This document shows, piece after piece, positions 36,601 through 44,989 of a DNA stretch of 64,000 nucleotides (positions are counted from its first letter, which is position 1; each line of letters starts with the position of its first letter). A program made the translations under genes and the position numbers. The stretch comes from Holothuria scabra (taxonomy: Eukaryota; Echinodermata; Holothuroidea; Aspidochirotida; Holothuriidae), in NCBI GenBank assembly GCA_037179385.1, contig CM074188.1, positions 21,841,318-21,905,317 on the forward strand, read 5' to 3'. The notes below the pieces were generated by a model. That model made no database searches. It was not told where the DNA came from and saw only the letters and a program-made list of their open reading frames with translations.

Positions 36601-37618
36601 GGTTTGTTACTACAAATTAATGAACAGATAAAGAAGATTTTATTACACCCGACCTCCCCTTTGTGAGGTCTGGTCAGAATGTCCTTATTTTTAAGCAAGT
36701 GTAGTCATAATGAATGAACAAGTAATTGTTAAGAAATAAAGTAAAGTGAAGTGTTTAAGTGTTTATTTGTAGACAACCCAATGCAATTAAACTAAAACAC
36801 TGCCTTGAATGATGTGACTCTAGTACAACTGTAATATGGATTATCCATTTTGTACAGTACGACTGTGCACTGCAGTAGACTTATTGCATGAAAGGTCTTT
36901 TCATCCTTTCAGTCTGTATTTCACACAGTTGGAAGAGTTTGAAGTCATATTTGTTACATGTATGTAAATCAGTTACTTTTATAACTTTGTTGCCTGTTTG
37001 GTTCAGTCATTTTTAAGGGCTAAATAAAGGTGTTCAAATGTTATATACTGTAACATGCACTGATAATAAGCTATAATTTATGAAATTTAAATTAATTCTG
37101 TGACAGTTATTGCAGTTTTCATGTAGCTCAGATCATGTACATAATGCTACCCAAGTTTACAAAAAAATCTGGTTCTGGCCGGATTTAAAAAAAATCCGGC
37201 CGGAACCGGAACCGGATATTTTTTCACTATCCGGCCGGATAATCCAGCCGGACCGGATATCCGGTGCATCCCTAATCATTTGCTCAAAATCACTGGGTCA
37301 AAAAATAGATGGTCATTGAAAAAAGCTGGGTATGCCCTCATCTGGATCCATGCATGCTACCATACTGTACCTTTAACTCTCCATAATCTCTAGTGAAGGT
37401 TTTCTTGACTTCCCAAAGTGACGAGTAAATGAGAAGGGAAGAAAACTCCAGTCTATTGTTAGCAGCAGTGTAGTCAAAGAACACTTCTAGACCACTCTTG
37501 GCAAGTGCCAACCTTGACTCAGACGGGGTGTCAACAAGGGAACCAGCACCTGGAAAGATTAGGGGTCGGCTCATTGACAAGGACACATCCAGCAAGATTA
37601 TGGTAGGCATTCTTCTAC
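15418..37618 (-). CDS. INTS14: Integrator complex subunit 14 (INTS14/VWA9), complete, 8 coding exons
   Basis: Coding exons on the minus strand, in order: 37610-37371, 33604-33497, 31571-31097, 26702-26561, 23212-23079, 20839-20721, 18084-18019, 15642-15418. All phases join to give 502 residues, near the usual ~518. An N-terminal vWA domain begins MPTIILLDVSLSMSRP; D8-S10-S12 form the DxSxS metal-site motif, and VTDG at 120-123 supplies the later MIDAS aspartate. A beta-barrel-type middle follows (SFCVLLHGSIRVENMVAVVQ, then WYGIMYSWADTKKKANLILA and ANPYGDDDKQSPFP). The C-terminal helical part includes KILRYARKLPDK and MLERECTLLP-TAHPDAALQLTHAAR, the most conserved stretch. In animals INTS14 forms a module with INTS10 and INTS13 in the nuclear Integrator complex, which cleaves snRNA and nascent RNAs. 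The residue 275-298 linker is K/E-rich. Identity is from remembered family similarity and is strong. Confidence 0.96.
15643..18018. other. INTS14 intron 7
   Basis: 15880-16060 is a copy of the dispersed repeat also seen at 14010-14190 and 51945-52140. The remainder is AT-rich without identifiable structure. Confidence 0.5.
18019..18084 (-). CDS. INTS14: INTS14 coding exon 7
   Basis: 66 nt, residues 407-428 (SDIQKILRYARKLPDK, then LFYK). The acceptor CTTTTTTTCAG has a strong pyrimidine tract; the donor is AAG|GTTGGT. Confidence 0.92.
18250..18830 (+). repeat. SINE family B split by a hAT MITE
   Basis: The SINE body starts at 18250 (CCTGTTGGGGACTAAGGG) and stops at ATAGAATA (18301-18308). It resumes at 18724 with ATAGAATATGTCC and AGGAGTCGACTAAAGGG, then AACTTGAACTGCA. 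The 415 bp between are a separate element. Confidence 0.7.
18309..18723. mobile_element. hAT-type MITE (415 bp), 8-bp TSD
   Basis: The ends CAGTGTTTGCACCGGGTA and TAACGGTGCAAACACTA are inverted. The TSD ATAGAATA is at 18301-18308 and 18724-18731. The subterminal GGGTACCCG palindromes and the GTGTTTGCAC core are shared with the 11703-13016 element, so the two are related families. Confidence 0.85.
19641..19684. repeat. C20/A23 homopolymer junction
   Basis: A run of about twenty C is followed directly by about twenty-three A. Confidence 0.9.
20088..20432 (+). repeat. SINE family A with duplicated body
   Basis: The head contains TAATTAGTGCATCAGACTTG and the body GGAACCTACTGCCATTGTG to AAAACTCCACCTAAC. 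A second body (ACCACTGGAGTAGGAAAATG through TTTTCATCTAAC) follows directly. Confidence 0.65.
20721..20839 (-). CDS. INTS14: INTS14 coding exon 6
   Basis: 119 nt, residues 367-406 (AFEANPYGDDDKQSPFP, then VVWIKSGSLQ). The acceptor is TTGATAG and the donor CAG|GTATGT. Confidence 0.92.
20840..23078. other. INTS14 intron 5
   Basis: Contains a SINE family A copy at 22257-22497. 21010-21710 reads like a decayed dispersed repeat but was not identified. Nothing else is seen. Confidence 0.5.
22257..22497 (+). repeat. SINE family A, near full length
   Basis: The tRNA-like head is TGGTCAAGTAGTTAGAGCAC, with B-box-like GGGGGTTTGAGACC. The body has GAACCTACTGCCATTGTGC, GGCTGTGGCCGGCTCAACTT and the tail AAAACTCTATATAACTC. 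Confidence 0.75.
23079..23212 (-). CDS. INTS14: INTS14 coding exon 5
   Basis: 134 nt, completing G322 and encoding 323-366 plus one base: TWYGIMYSWADTKKKANLI through IPWLGRFDLLGPCS. The acceptor is ATCCACAG and the donor TTCAG|GTTTGTG, a weak donor. Confidence 0.92.
23729..23878. repeat. Small fold-back MITE (~150 bp)
   Basis: AAGTGTACCTC with CTCAAGT and an AT stretch at the left end is inverted at the right end as GACTTGAGGTACACTT. The centre (GCATGAAAAACGAATTC, CAACTTCATGGGCC) recurs in diverged form at ~57955-58030. Confidence 0.5.
24091..24130 (-). pseudogene. Broken hammerhead half in the inverted arm
   Basis: The minus strand reads TACCGCTA then CTGATGG, then GACCGGGTAATTATCCTCCA, and stops in the stem II loop. 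The core A is changed to G and the GAAA half is missing, so it cannot be active. Confidence 0.8.
24746..25758 (+). pseudogene. Penelope-like reverse transcriptase, 5'-truncated and frameshifted
   Basis: Two overlapping frames, 24746-25420 and 25318-25758, form one RT. The truncated start TNIPQDEAI is the LYTNIP motif region. QTMGVAMGSESSPE (residues 59-72) is motif B, and RYREDILLFF replaces the usual YxDD catalytic box, so the first Asp is Glu. After the SYLDILIFKGKRF segment the frame is lost near 25205: the other frame continues LDTRTYTKPYE, meets a TAA, then gives GFIKGE, HLRLCNN and the C-terminal NPPLVFKLLYTPH, HWHFIKKH and TNLSDSLIRASF. It stops without a GIY-YIG endonuclease domain. 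It is not functional. Confidence 0.85.
25813..25872 (+). ncRNA. Hammerhead ribozyme (type I, Penelope-associated)
   Basis: All core elements are present. Stem I is GCTA (25818-25821) with TAGC (25864-25867), extended by CTA/TAG. The core box CTGATGA is at 25822-25828. Stem II is GACCG (25829-25833) with CGGTC (25849-25853). GAAA is at 25854-25857. A minimal stem III (A-U, C-G closing GC) leads to GTC at 25861-25863, and cleavage is predicted after C25863. The very short stem III is as described for Penelope-like element hammerheads. Confidence 0.88.
26561..26702 (-). CDS. INTS14: INTS14 coding exon 4
   Basis: 142 nt, residues 275-321 plus two bases. The acceptor is ATTATTGCAG and the donor GCTGG|GTAAGT. 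It begins with a K/E/N-rich linker, then SFCVLLHGSIRVENMVAVVQ, a close match to the family. Overlapping plus-strand open frames here are shadows. Confidence 0.92.
27246..27302 (+). repeat. SINE family A fragment
   Basis: Contains GCATAAGCAATGGAGTAGGG and CAAGCCAGTGAGCC; head and tail are missing. Confidence 0.55.
27303..29925. repeat. Tandem array of ~145-bp units with embedded DR1 motifs, ending in (CA)n(CATA)n
   Basis: About 16 degenerate units sit in INTS14 intron 3. Each central unit contains TGACCTTTGACCT or a near match, CTACCAAAATCAATAGGGTT, a GATATC-like ACCTTGAGATATCATGTAAA, and ACAAGGTTTTC. Spacing of the DR1 motif from 28128 to 28997 is 142, 145, 146, 146, 145 and 145 bp. The right end runs through (CA)n and (CATA)n at 29870-29920. 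Single copies of the left-end unit lie at 38578-38890. It is the expanded form of the modules at 1342 and 8927, in the opposite orientation. Confidence 0.85.
29955..30025 (+). repeat. SINE family A tail fragment
   Basis: AAAAAGGCTGTGGCCAGCTC, then CTTGAACCAATAGGTTGG and AAAACTCTAACTAACC. Confidence 0.6.
30026..31096. other. INTS14 intron 3, part next to exon 3
   Basis: AT-rich intronic sequence with no identifiable repeat or exon. Confidence 0.5.
31097..31571 (-). CDS. INTS14: INTS14 coding exon 3
   Basis: 475 nt, residues 117-274 plus one base. It starts at acceptor TTCCCTTTCAG with VILVTDGSPG and ends at SSPPTMSRHLVLPISVS with donor TCTG|GTGAGT. It carries the end of the vWA domain. Confidence 0.94.
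31622..31875 (-). repeat. SINE family A, full length, inverted
   Basis: On the minus strand the head has TGGTCTAACAGTAGAGCATC (A box region) and GGTTTGATTCC (B box), so a tRNA origin is clear. The body continues through AATGGCAGTAAG (as read on plus) to the tail near 31625. Confidence 0.8.
31876..33496. other. INTS14 intron 2, remainder
   Basis: A G-run near 31939-31951 and AT-rich sequence; nothing else was recognised. Confidence 0.5.
33497..33604 (-). CDS. INTS14: INTS14 coding exon 2
   Basis: 108 nt, residues 81-116 (EALAPIEVFDKTKLE through EEWGSGMPCQ). The acceptor is TTCTACAG and the donor CAA|GTAAGT, phase 0. Confidence 0.93.
33678..33785 (+). repeat. SINE family A head fragment
   Basis: ATCAAATGGTTAGAGCATCT, then CATACCAAAGACTTTAAA. 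It is truncated before the body. Confidence 0.55.
34698..37274. mobile_element. hAT-type element (2577 bp) with 8-bp TSD, hosting a nested element
   Basis: The TIR TAGGGATGCACCGGAT is exact over 16 bp at both ends. The TSD ATCATTTG is at 34690-34697 and 37275-37282. A perfect 20-bp palindrome GGATCCAAAATTTTGGATCC lies at 34710-34729, and CCGGCCGGAACCGG-like subterminal repeats occur at both ends. Removing the nested 1092-bp insertion leaves ~1.5 kb with no transposase frame. Its right end is only ~100 bp from the INTS14 exon 1 donor. Confidence 0.88.
35065..36156. mobile_element. Nested hAT-type element (1092 bp), 8-bp TSD
   Basis: The TIRs are TAGTGGTCGACCAATTAT and TAGTGTTCAACCGATCAT (14 of 18 match). 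The TSD ATCATATT is at 35057-35064 and 36157-36164. Subterminal ATCGGTAAT / CCGATTACCAATTA repeats recur inside both ends. No transposase frame is seen. Confidence 0.85.
37371..37618 (-). CDS. INTS14: INTS14 coding exon 1 (with 8 nt of 5'UTR)
   Basis: The acceptor TTTTTTCCTATAG lies just upstream of GTAGAAGA-ATG, so the start codon (37610-37608) sits 8 nt inside this exon and a non-coding exon must lie further up, at higher coordinates. It encodes residues 1-80, including the DVSLSMS metal-site loop. The donor is AAG|GTACAG, phase 0. Confidence 0.93.
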
Positions 37619-39069
37619 CTATAGGAAAAAATGTTTAATAGAAATGAGACATTTGCTAACAGACATTCTTTTAAAAATTTTCTGTGGTATATTTGATGTT
37701 CATAAGCACCTTGAGGTTTTGATTTTCCAGTCTTATGACTTATCATTTGGGAAGCAGACCTCACATTTGTGACCATTATTGCACAATCTTTACACCCTCA
37801 GCACTAGTGGTGAAATGCATTCTGGGAGAACATACTCGAGCTAGCCAACAGCAGAGCAAAAACAGACACCCATTAAAAATGTCAATAATTCTTATTCGAG
37901 GTCTTATGTAATTGAGTATTTTTTGGAAATTGAAGAAAAATGAAAAAGTTAAATATTCAAAAGAAACTCATTTTAGTAGGAAGCAATTGTCGGGGGGGGG
38001 GGGGGGGGGGGGGGTTTCGCTAGAGTCTTCAACATTAGCTCTCTGAGAAAACCGAAGGAGCAAGAGCTCACTAGCCAAATTTTAAACTGCACATTTTCCA
38101 TCTTCAAGGTGAGAATATATTGAAATTTCATTTGAAAAGAGAGAGAACAAATAATATTTCCAAAATATATTGGTACCTTTCTTGTTATCCTTCTATCTTC
38201 ACTTAAAATGCTATAAAGAAGTCTGTGTCTTTGTTCTGCTTCATCTAACATGCATACTGCTTATTCTTAGCATAAACAAAGCAGGATTGACTGTCTTCAG
38301 GAAAATTGGTTTAATTTATAAATGAAACTATTTGGAAAAGTATATTTCGTGATCAAATTTGATCATTTGGTAATTGTTGGGCAGCTTTAGTATAATTTCG
38401 GGACAAATTTGTGACTATTCGCCAATGTCCAGAGAGGGTTACTTAAAATCTCCTTGTGATTCTTGCGCCTTTTTGGGTCTTTTAGCTGATAATTTTGCCT
38501 AAAATTGGTGATAGGATAACTAGCAAAGTTATTCTGGTAGTTTCACAGTTTTCTTGTTTGTCATTAAAAGAAGAACCAGAATGCAAAAATGCATTGAGGT
38601 TTAGACAATACATACAGTACATGTTCTTTTCAAAAATTGCTACATTTATTGTAACCCCTCGTGACCCACAGTGACCTTTGACTCTACCAGTAAGTAACTG
38701 GTTTTTCTTTTAACCATAACACTTCTACATTCAAAAAGCCAACTTTCATGCTGTGCCTTAAGATATTCGACAAACAAGGTTTTCAGAGTTTGGTGTCAGG
38801 TGATACCAGAAAACCATTGACCTGCACCAAAAGCAACAGGGACTTTCAACTCACAATAATGTAATATATCCACATACTAATTATGAAATCCATCTAAGGT
38901 GGTCTTGAGACTTTCTCACTGATGTGTAATGCCTTCTGAATCAATGATATAGTACGGTATATAGTACAACTTCCAGTTCATGAACCTCACACTTACAGTA
39001 CGTACTGCACCAACACAAAAATCTACTGTACGTTCCAACTGGTAAGACTGTACACAAATGTGCAGCACT
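37619..39069. other. Upstream of INTS14 coding exon 1
   Basis: Contains a G22 homopolymer at ~37993-38014 and one ~300-bp copy of the array's left unit at 38578-38890 (AGAATGCAAAAATGCATTGA, TGACCTTTGACTC). No 5'UTR exon could be fixed here. Confidence 0.5.
37993..38014. repeat. G22 homopolymer
   Basis: Uninterrupted run of about 22 G in the INTS14 upstream region. Confidence 0.9.
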
Positions 39070-39077
39070 GTACCAAC

Positions 39078-40090
39078 GTTTACGGTCAACTTTGCCACTG
39101 GGACAACTCGGCCAGGTCATCTCGGCCCCTGGACAACTCAGCCACCGAGACATCTCAGCCCCTGAGACAACTCAGCCACCATTGAATAAGCACTACCCTT
39201 ATTAATATTACTGTAGTATTAACGTTAGAAATACAAGTACTGGCTTGCTTAGTAGGACATCACTACTTTATATTCAAGGTAACTTGAAACCAAGCAGTTT
39301 TTCTCTTGTAAACTATTTCACAGTTGAAGAGAAAATGCTGTCACACGACTCTCAGCAGCCAATCAACTTAAGAAGGGTAGACGGCGCACCATCTGACATT
39401 ATCATAGTCAATGAACCTTGCACATTTTTGAGGAAAGGTCCGAAATCAACTTATGGATTTCATGTGAAAGATATTAGGCTTTTTTTTTTTAAAGGAAGCC
39501 AGGGTTTGAATTTAAAGAGATTGGCTCTTATGACCAAGCTTTCCGAAAAAGCTATTACGTCCACTGAAGGATCCAATCCAGACAATTCCTAACCAACGTG
39601 AGGGCCTCCAACCATTTACAATTATTAGACTCCCATATATGGCTCTATTTTAGACTGGATGAAAAGAACAGATACTACAATCTTAGCCAAAAGGCCAAGA
39701 AACCACTAGGATTGTATATAGCACTACGTGTTCCAGCCAAATTTGAAGAGAGGTTTCGAATGACATTGAAAAAATTGATGTTGTCAAATTAAAAAAAAAA
39801 AACCAGGAAGCAGAGTAAGAAATCATGGGTCCATTTTCAAAAATTTTCACTTATATTTTCGAAATTAGGTTTACTTTAAGCAATGTCTTAAAGCTGAAGG
39901 TAAGGCTGTGCAAATTTCCTCAAAAATGCTATCTCCTATGGGGTTAGTTCACTTAATATAGCATGTCAATAGTGGCTGAGATGTCTCAGTGGCCGAGTTG
40001 TCTCAGGGGCCAAGTTGTCCAGGGGCCGAGTTGTCCAGGGGCCGAGATGTTCGGGCTGAGTTGTCGCAGGGGCCCAGTTGACTGGACACC
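39078..40090. mobile_element. Inverted-repeat element (1013 bp) with GGCCGAGTTGTC-type terminal repeats, 8-bp TSD
   Basis: The ends GTTTACGGTCAACT and AGTTGACTGGACACC are inverted. GTACCAAC is duplicated at 39070-39077 and 40091-40098. Each end carries several copies of a ~16-bp repeat (GGGCCGAGTTGTCCAGG and variants ending GACATCTCAGCC) in opposite orientation. It contains a U2-headed retroposon copy (39520-39706). A superfamily with 8-bp TSD (hAT- or Merlin-like) is likely. Confidence 0.65.
39520..39706 (-). repeat. U2-headed retroposon, diverged second copy
   Basis: The minus strand starts TTTCTTGGCCTTTTGGCTAA and continues GTAGTATCTGTTCTTTTC. The body matches the 13573-13794 copy across ~170 nt, including AGTGGAC and TAGCTT-TTCGG segments. 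It is nested in the 39078-40090 element. Confidence 0.65.
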
Positions 40091-40959
40091 GTACCAACAC
40101 AGCCAGGACTATACACTTGAACAGTACAGGTGTGGCAATTCCCAATACGTAAGTGACGTCATGAATTGGAGAAGAGTGATCTAGTCCGTCGTTAGCATTG
40201 AATCAGAGGAGAAGTTTTTTTGCATTTGATGTGAGGTTTTTTGCTTAAGACAACTTTAAGTTTATTGTGTTTCTTCAGAAGAAGACGATGGGAAGGTTCT
40301 CGAGAGATCTGAAGGGGTAAATGTAGTATGAGGTGAGAAATCATGAAGAGTTTTGTGCGAAGCACTGTATTGGTGTTAGGCAGTGTGACTTACCTTTTCC
40401 TTTTTTTATATGTATATACTACATATACTATATAACGCTAGGACGACCTGTGAGGTGTGGGGGTGTGGGGGGATGGGGTATGTGCACTGTTTTACAAGAA
40501 ATTTCTTAACTGGCTAATAATAATCCTAATCCTTAACCCAAACAAAAAATACAATTGATACAATACAATGGCACATCCATAAAAAGAAACACCTTGCTAA
40601 ACATTGCGCACATACCAGAATCATCCCCCAATTTTTGGATGTTTCTGGTGAAATCCCAGAATGGTCCATTATGTTTTTACAACATTAGATACGATGGATC
40701 CAATTGTTGTTTCCTTTATAATAAAACAGCCAGTGTAACTTAAGTGATGGAAACCTGCAAGGCTACTTAGCAAGTCGAGGCTATATCTGTGTTGACCAAC
40801 TAGGCCTAGCCTAGTAGTAATAGAGGGCCTAACAGTATGAAACTTGGATTCCATTCAAGCAAGTTTGCCACAGTTATTTTAGGGCCCACCTGTCTGTCGG
40901 GCTTTCATTCCAACCTGTTCAAGGAGTCGGACTAATGTTGTCTTCAGTAAAGGCTACGT

Positions 40960-41050
40960 ATGGACGGTCGCGTTATTGCTTTCTAGGCTATGTATACAGT
41001 ATAACGAGCAATGACGCGACCGTCGATCATATTCATAGCCTAGGCTGGGC
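40960..41050. repeat. Long imperfect hairpin
   Basis: GGACGGTCGCGTTATTGC (from ~40970) is inverted as GCAATGACGCGACCGTC (~41010-41026). Outer arms GGCTACGTATG and CATATTCATAGCC extend it. The loop is ~22 nt. Confidence 0.55.
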
Positions 41051-41111
41051 CTACGTATACCTGAGGACTATAAGGCTAGTAGTAGTACTAGTAGGACTAG
41101 GAGTAGGCCTT

Positions 41112-41151
41112 AAGGTTAGGCCTAGGCCTAGGCCTAGGCCTAGGCCTAAGT
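41112..41151. repeat. (TAGGCC)n simple repeat
   Basis: Five to six consecutive TAGGCC hexamers; each junction is a palindromic GGCCTAGGCC. Confidence 0.9.
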
Positions 41152-41426
41152 TAACTTAATGCTGAGTGTGCTACCGGCCCACGCAACAAAACATCGCAGT
41201 TGAGAATTGCAACGGAAAATTATCAGCGTAAAACATCGTAAATCAGTTTGTCAACATTATATCGCATTATATGCATTCACACGGTTCACAATTTCACAGT
41301 CCACAGGTGTATTCTGAGGGCAAAACTCAAGTAGCTTACCCTGCTTGGTCCTTCGCCAGCGGTAACATGTGTCTTTAAAATGAGAATCGGTAACAGAGTT
41401 TTCTTTCGTAGGACGATGAAGGGAAA

Positions 41427-41463
41427 ATGGTTTTGTGTGTGTGTGTGTGTATGTGTGTGTGTT
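41427..41463. repeat. (TG)n microsatellite
   Basis: TG dinucleotides interrupted by one TATG. Confidence 0.9.
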
Positions 41464-41810
41464 GTTCTTTCAAACTATTTTGGATTTCCTTTAAAAGCAT
41501 AGTGAGTGAAAAAACAGTGGGCTAGAATTGTTTGAATACATGATATCTGATCTAATCCTTCAAATTCCGTTGTCAATATCACCGAAAAAACTGTTGCTTT
41601 GAACTGAATGGAGAGCTTAATTAGAAGGCTTCAGTGACCAGCCTAGACAATAGCCAGAGAAACTGATATGGTCATAGGCCGGTATGTTAAATTCCCTTCG
41701 GTATCCTACGAAAAGAAAACTTTGCAAACTGCATAATTGGTTTAGGTAGATTTGATCAAAATAGTATGCTTTGATTTTTCTCTGTTTCGGAATTCAATGC
41801 CCTGGATGTG

Positions 41811-42348
41811 TATGCCTTATGCCGTTTTAACATTTGTTCACGAATTTCAGATATCTCTAATTAATTTCAGATATCTCTAATTATGCACTATTTTAGATAT
41901 GTGAAATTGAATTAGAGATATCTGAATTTGAATCAGAGATATCTGGAATTGAATTAGAGATATCTGACATTGAATTAGAGATATGAAAATGAATTAGAGA
42001 TATCTGAAATAGAATTAGAGATACTGTATCTGAAAAGAATTAGAGATATCTGAAATTGAATTAGAGATATCTGAAATTGAAATAGAGTTATCTGAAATAG
42101 AATTAGAGATATCTAAAATTGAATTAGAGATATCTGAAATTGAATTAGAGATATTTGAAATACTTCGTTATTTAGAGATATCTAAAATTATTTAAAGATA
42201 TCTGAAATTGAATTAGAGATATCTGAAATTATTTGAAGATATCTGCAATTATTTAGAGATATCTGAAATTGAATTACAGATATCTGGATTTAATTAGAGA
42301 TATCTGAAATTCCCGAATAAATGTCAAAAGGGTATTCCATAAGGCCTA
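41811..42348. mobile_element. Fold-back element filled by a ~21-bp satellite
   Basis: The terminal arms TATGCCTTATG (41811) and CATAAGGCCTA (ending 42348) are inverted. Longer inner arms at 41831-41862 and 42292-42323 match at ~28 of 32 positions. Between them ~20 copies of AGAGATATCTGAAATTGAATT, with the palindrome AGATATCT in nearly every unit, fill ~430 bp. A MITE with an expanded internal satellite is the simplest reading. Confidence 0.7.
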
Positions 42349-43294
42349 CTATTTTTTCGAATGATTTTTCGGGTTTTCTGGGTTTCAAATTTTGAAAATA
42401 TATGCGGCAGCGATCATTGGCCAAGGAAGGGGGAGTTTCTGGAGGTTGGACTCCCATGGTCCAAGACTGAAAAAGAAGGGGAAAAAAGACAGAAAACGGC
42501 CTACTATGACGGTGACACAATTTCCCCTTAAAGGTTTTAACACGCTCCGCGCGCACTTTCAATTACTAAAACGGTAGATCAGTTTTTGGAAACTTTATCG
42601 AACTCCGAATCTGGAATGAAAAAACGGTAGTTTGCTATATGTGACCATAGATCATTACTGTGGAACCGGCAACTACGTACAGTCTGTTTCACTTTTTCAT
42701 AAAATTCAAAGTTTTTTCCATTGGTTGGTGAATTGCTCTCAGGCTTGATTCTGAAATAGATCTACTACATGTACTTCAAAGCCTAAAATGCAACAACTAT
42801 AAGTTAAGAAAACTTTGTTAATATCGTCGGAGATCTCGAGCCTAAGATCAATCTGGTCATCGGGTCTTAGACTACTGTACATTGTGGACATACATCATGA
42901 TCTTCAATATCGCAGCGCCATCTCAGAACTGGTTGTGTTACTGTACGTACGTAACTACGAAGTGAAGATTCTTCAATAACGCCTAAACTTTTCAAATTTC
43001 TTTACACTGAAAACCGCTCTCGCAATCCAAACTTTTCTGCAATACAAACTCCAATACTTTCAACTTGAAAAAATAGGGGAAGAATGGCGCGCTTTTCGCT
43101 ATCCCAAATTACGTTAATAAAGTGATGTTCACAATTTCAGAAAATCGCCCTCCCCCTGAGATCCCTTCCCAGTGTCAACAATCCACTGCCTCCACATTGA
43201 CAAATCCTGGCTACTTTAAATAGCGTCTTCTGTTTTTCGGCAAAGATTTGAAACTATTAAAATAATCGGCCATTTCGGATACTGTGTTACACAA

Positions 43295-43731
43295 CAGGCC
43301 CGTAGCCAGCCAATGATGTGAAGGGGGTGGGTCTTTTTTATCAAGATGAGGACCTTTTTCCAAACTTACGGAGACGGCTGGCTCGTGCCGCCGTAAGCCC
43401 TGCAAGCAGTTGGGGTTCGGGCCATTTTCTTCCCCGGAAAAAGTTTGAAATCTGCAGATCTGCAATCTGGAGCATTTTAGGGGATTTTTGAACACAACAG
43501 AAGTCCACTTTCCCCAGGAATTCCACACAGTACACCACTTTTTGAGAAAAAAATCAAACATTTAATCTAGAAGGTTTTATCTTTTTGCTAAAAGTGAACC
43601 GAAATTGGTCCTCAATATGTCAAGATAAAAAGTATTTCATAGCTGACCCTTCAAACACAGGGCTGGAAAAATGGACCTCCTCAAGTTGGGGTGGGTCGTT
43701 CGAACGCTCCGACCCCCTGGCTACGGGCCTG
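43295..43731. mobile_element. Short DNA transposon remnant (437 bp), 15-bp TIR
   Basis: CAGGCCCGTAGCCAG at the left is exactly inverted as CTGGCTACGGGCCTG at the right. A 5-bp direct repeat CACAA flanks both ends (43290-43294, 43732-43736). hAT elements with 5-bp TSDs are known, so hAT5 is plausible. No coding frame is recognised. Confidence 0.7.
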
Positions 43732-44082
43732 CACAAGATTTAAAAACAAGAATAATTGTTTCTTTTAAGCAACAGGCTTCCCAAACGCGATTTTTTATCT
43801 CTTAACCTTTTGTAACTATGTTATCCTTACTATGATTCTTTTCCATTTTCGGGCAAATGCTTGACAGAATTTGGATAATCGATAATTTCGTGCATTGTGC
43901 TGTGATTATCTGTGAAGTAATGGTCACAGCTTTTTGAGCTAATAGACCCAAATATTCTACTCATCACACCAAGTATGATTTTGGAACGATTTTGTGCATC
44001 CCCAGGAATTGAAAAAATCCCTGTATGAGGTAGAAACATGCCAGATGCTAGCTAGGAGCACACTTTAATCCACACCAATTAA

Positions 44083-44373
44083 AGGGTCAAACCTCTCACC
44101 CCAAACTACAATTTGGGTACCCGGGTACCAAAATTAGTATCAGCTCTTTGATTGACAGCTAATTCAAACAACACAGAGTGCCAAAGCTTATACTACACAG
44201 AATGAACGGTACTGAGAGTGTTTTGATTATATAAATTGAGTTTTTCTATACTCACCCTGAAGCAATAAACTGAGATTGTGTGTGGATGGGGATGAATTTC
44301 AGGCAATTGTGGGAGGGGCTTCAGTAAGAAGGTTAGGAGAATTGGTACTATTTGGGGTGAGAGAACTGGACCT
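44083..44373. mobile_element. TTAA-flanked MITE (291 bp), copy 1
   Basis: TTAA lies at both borders (44079-44082, 44374-44377). The inverted ends are AGGGTCAAACCTCTCACCCC and its counterpart GGGGTGAGAGAACTGGACCT. TTAA targets suggest piggyBac or Kolobok. Two further copies lie at 44990-45252 (opposite orientation) and 48878-49130. Confidence 0.7.
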
Positions 44374-44989
44374 TTAAGGTAGCAAATTTTAGCCACTCCA
44401 AATCTGTTATAAAATTATCCATCCTGAAACTCGACGAGTAAAAAGTCAAGAGATTCCGAAGATATGAAGCTTGTCACAGTCTACAGGCCGAATTTATTCT
44501 GAAATCCAGAGTGCGGCACAATTGCAGAATACCCTGCAACTGTTTGAAGGGCGAAAAAACTCTCCTACGTACAGGTTAATTATCCTACTGTGGGGGTCCA
44601 GGGGCGAAGTCCCCGGAAGCTTTGCAATTTTTGCACTCTGAAAAGTAATCTTTGAGCCAAAGAATAGCCGAAATGTAATAACTTACATTTGTTTAATTAC
44701 TTTTGAACACTCATTTTTATTTTGCTACACTTGGTTATTGGGGGGATCCCCCCCTCTCATTAAAAATTATTGGGGGCCAGGTCCCCCTGGTCCCCCGCTT
44801 ACGCCGCCTATGCTTTTCTTGTCAACAGATGAATCGAATCCTACAAAACTCATAGTCACACTCTGACCACAGAAGACATACTTTTTTGAAAATCTCAAAT
44901 CTTAGTTGGAGGGGGAACGTGCCCCCTGCCCTTCCCCTCCCCCTGGTGACGCCACTGTCCCTGTACCTCTGTTCATCAGTCATTTTTGA

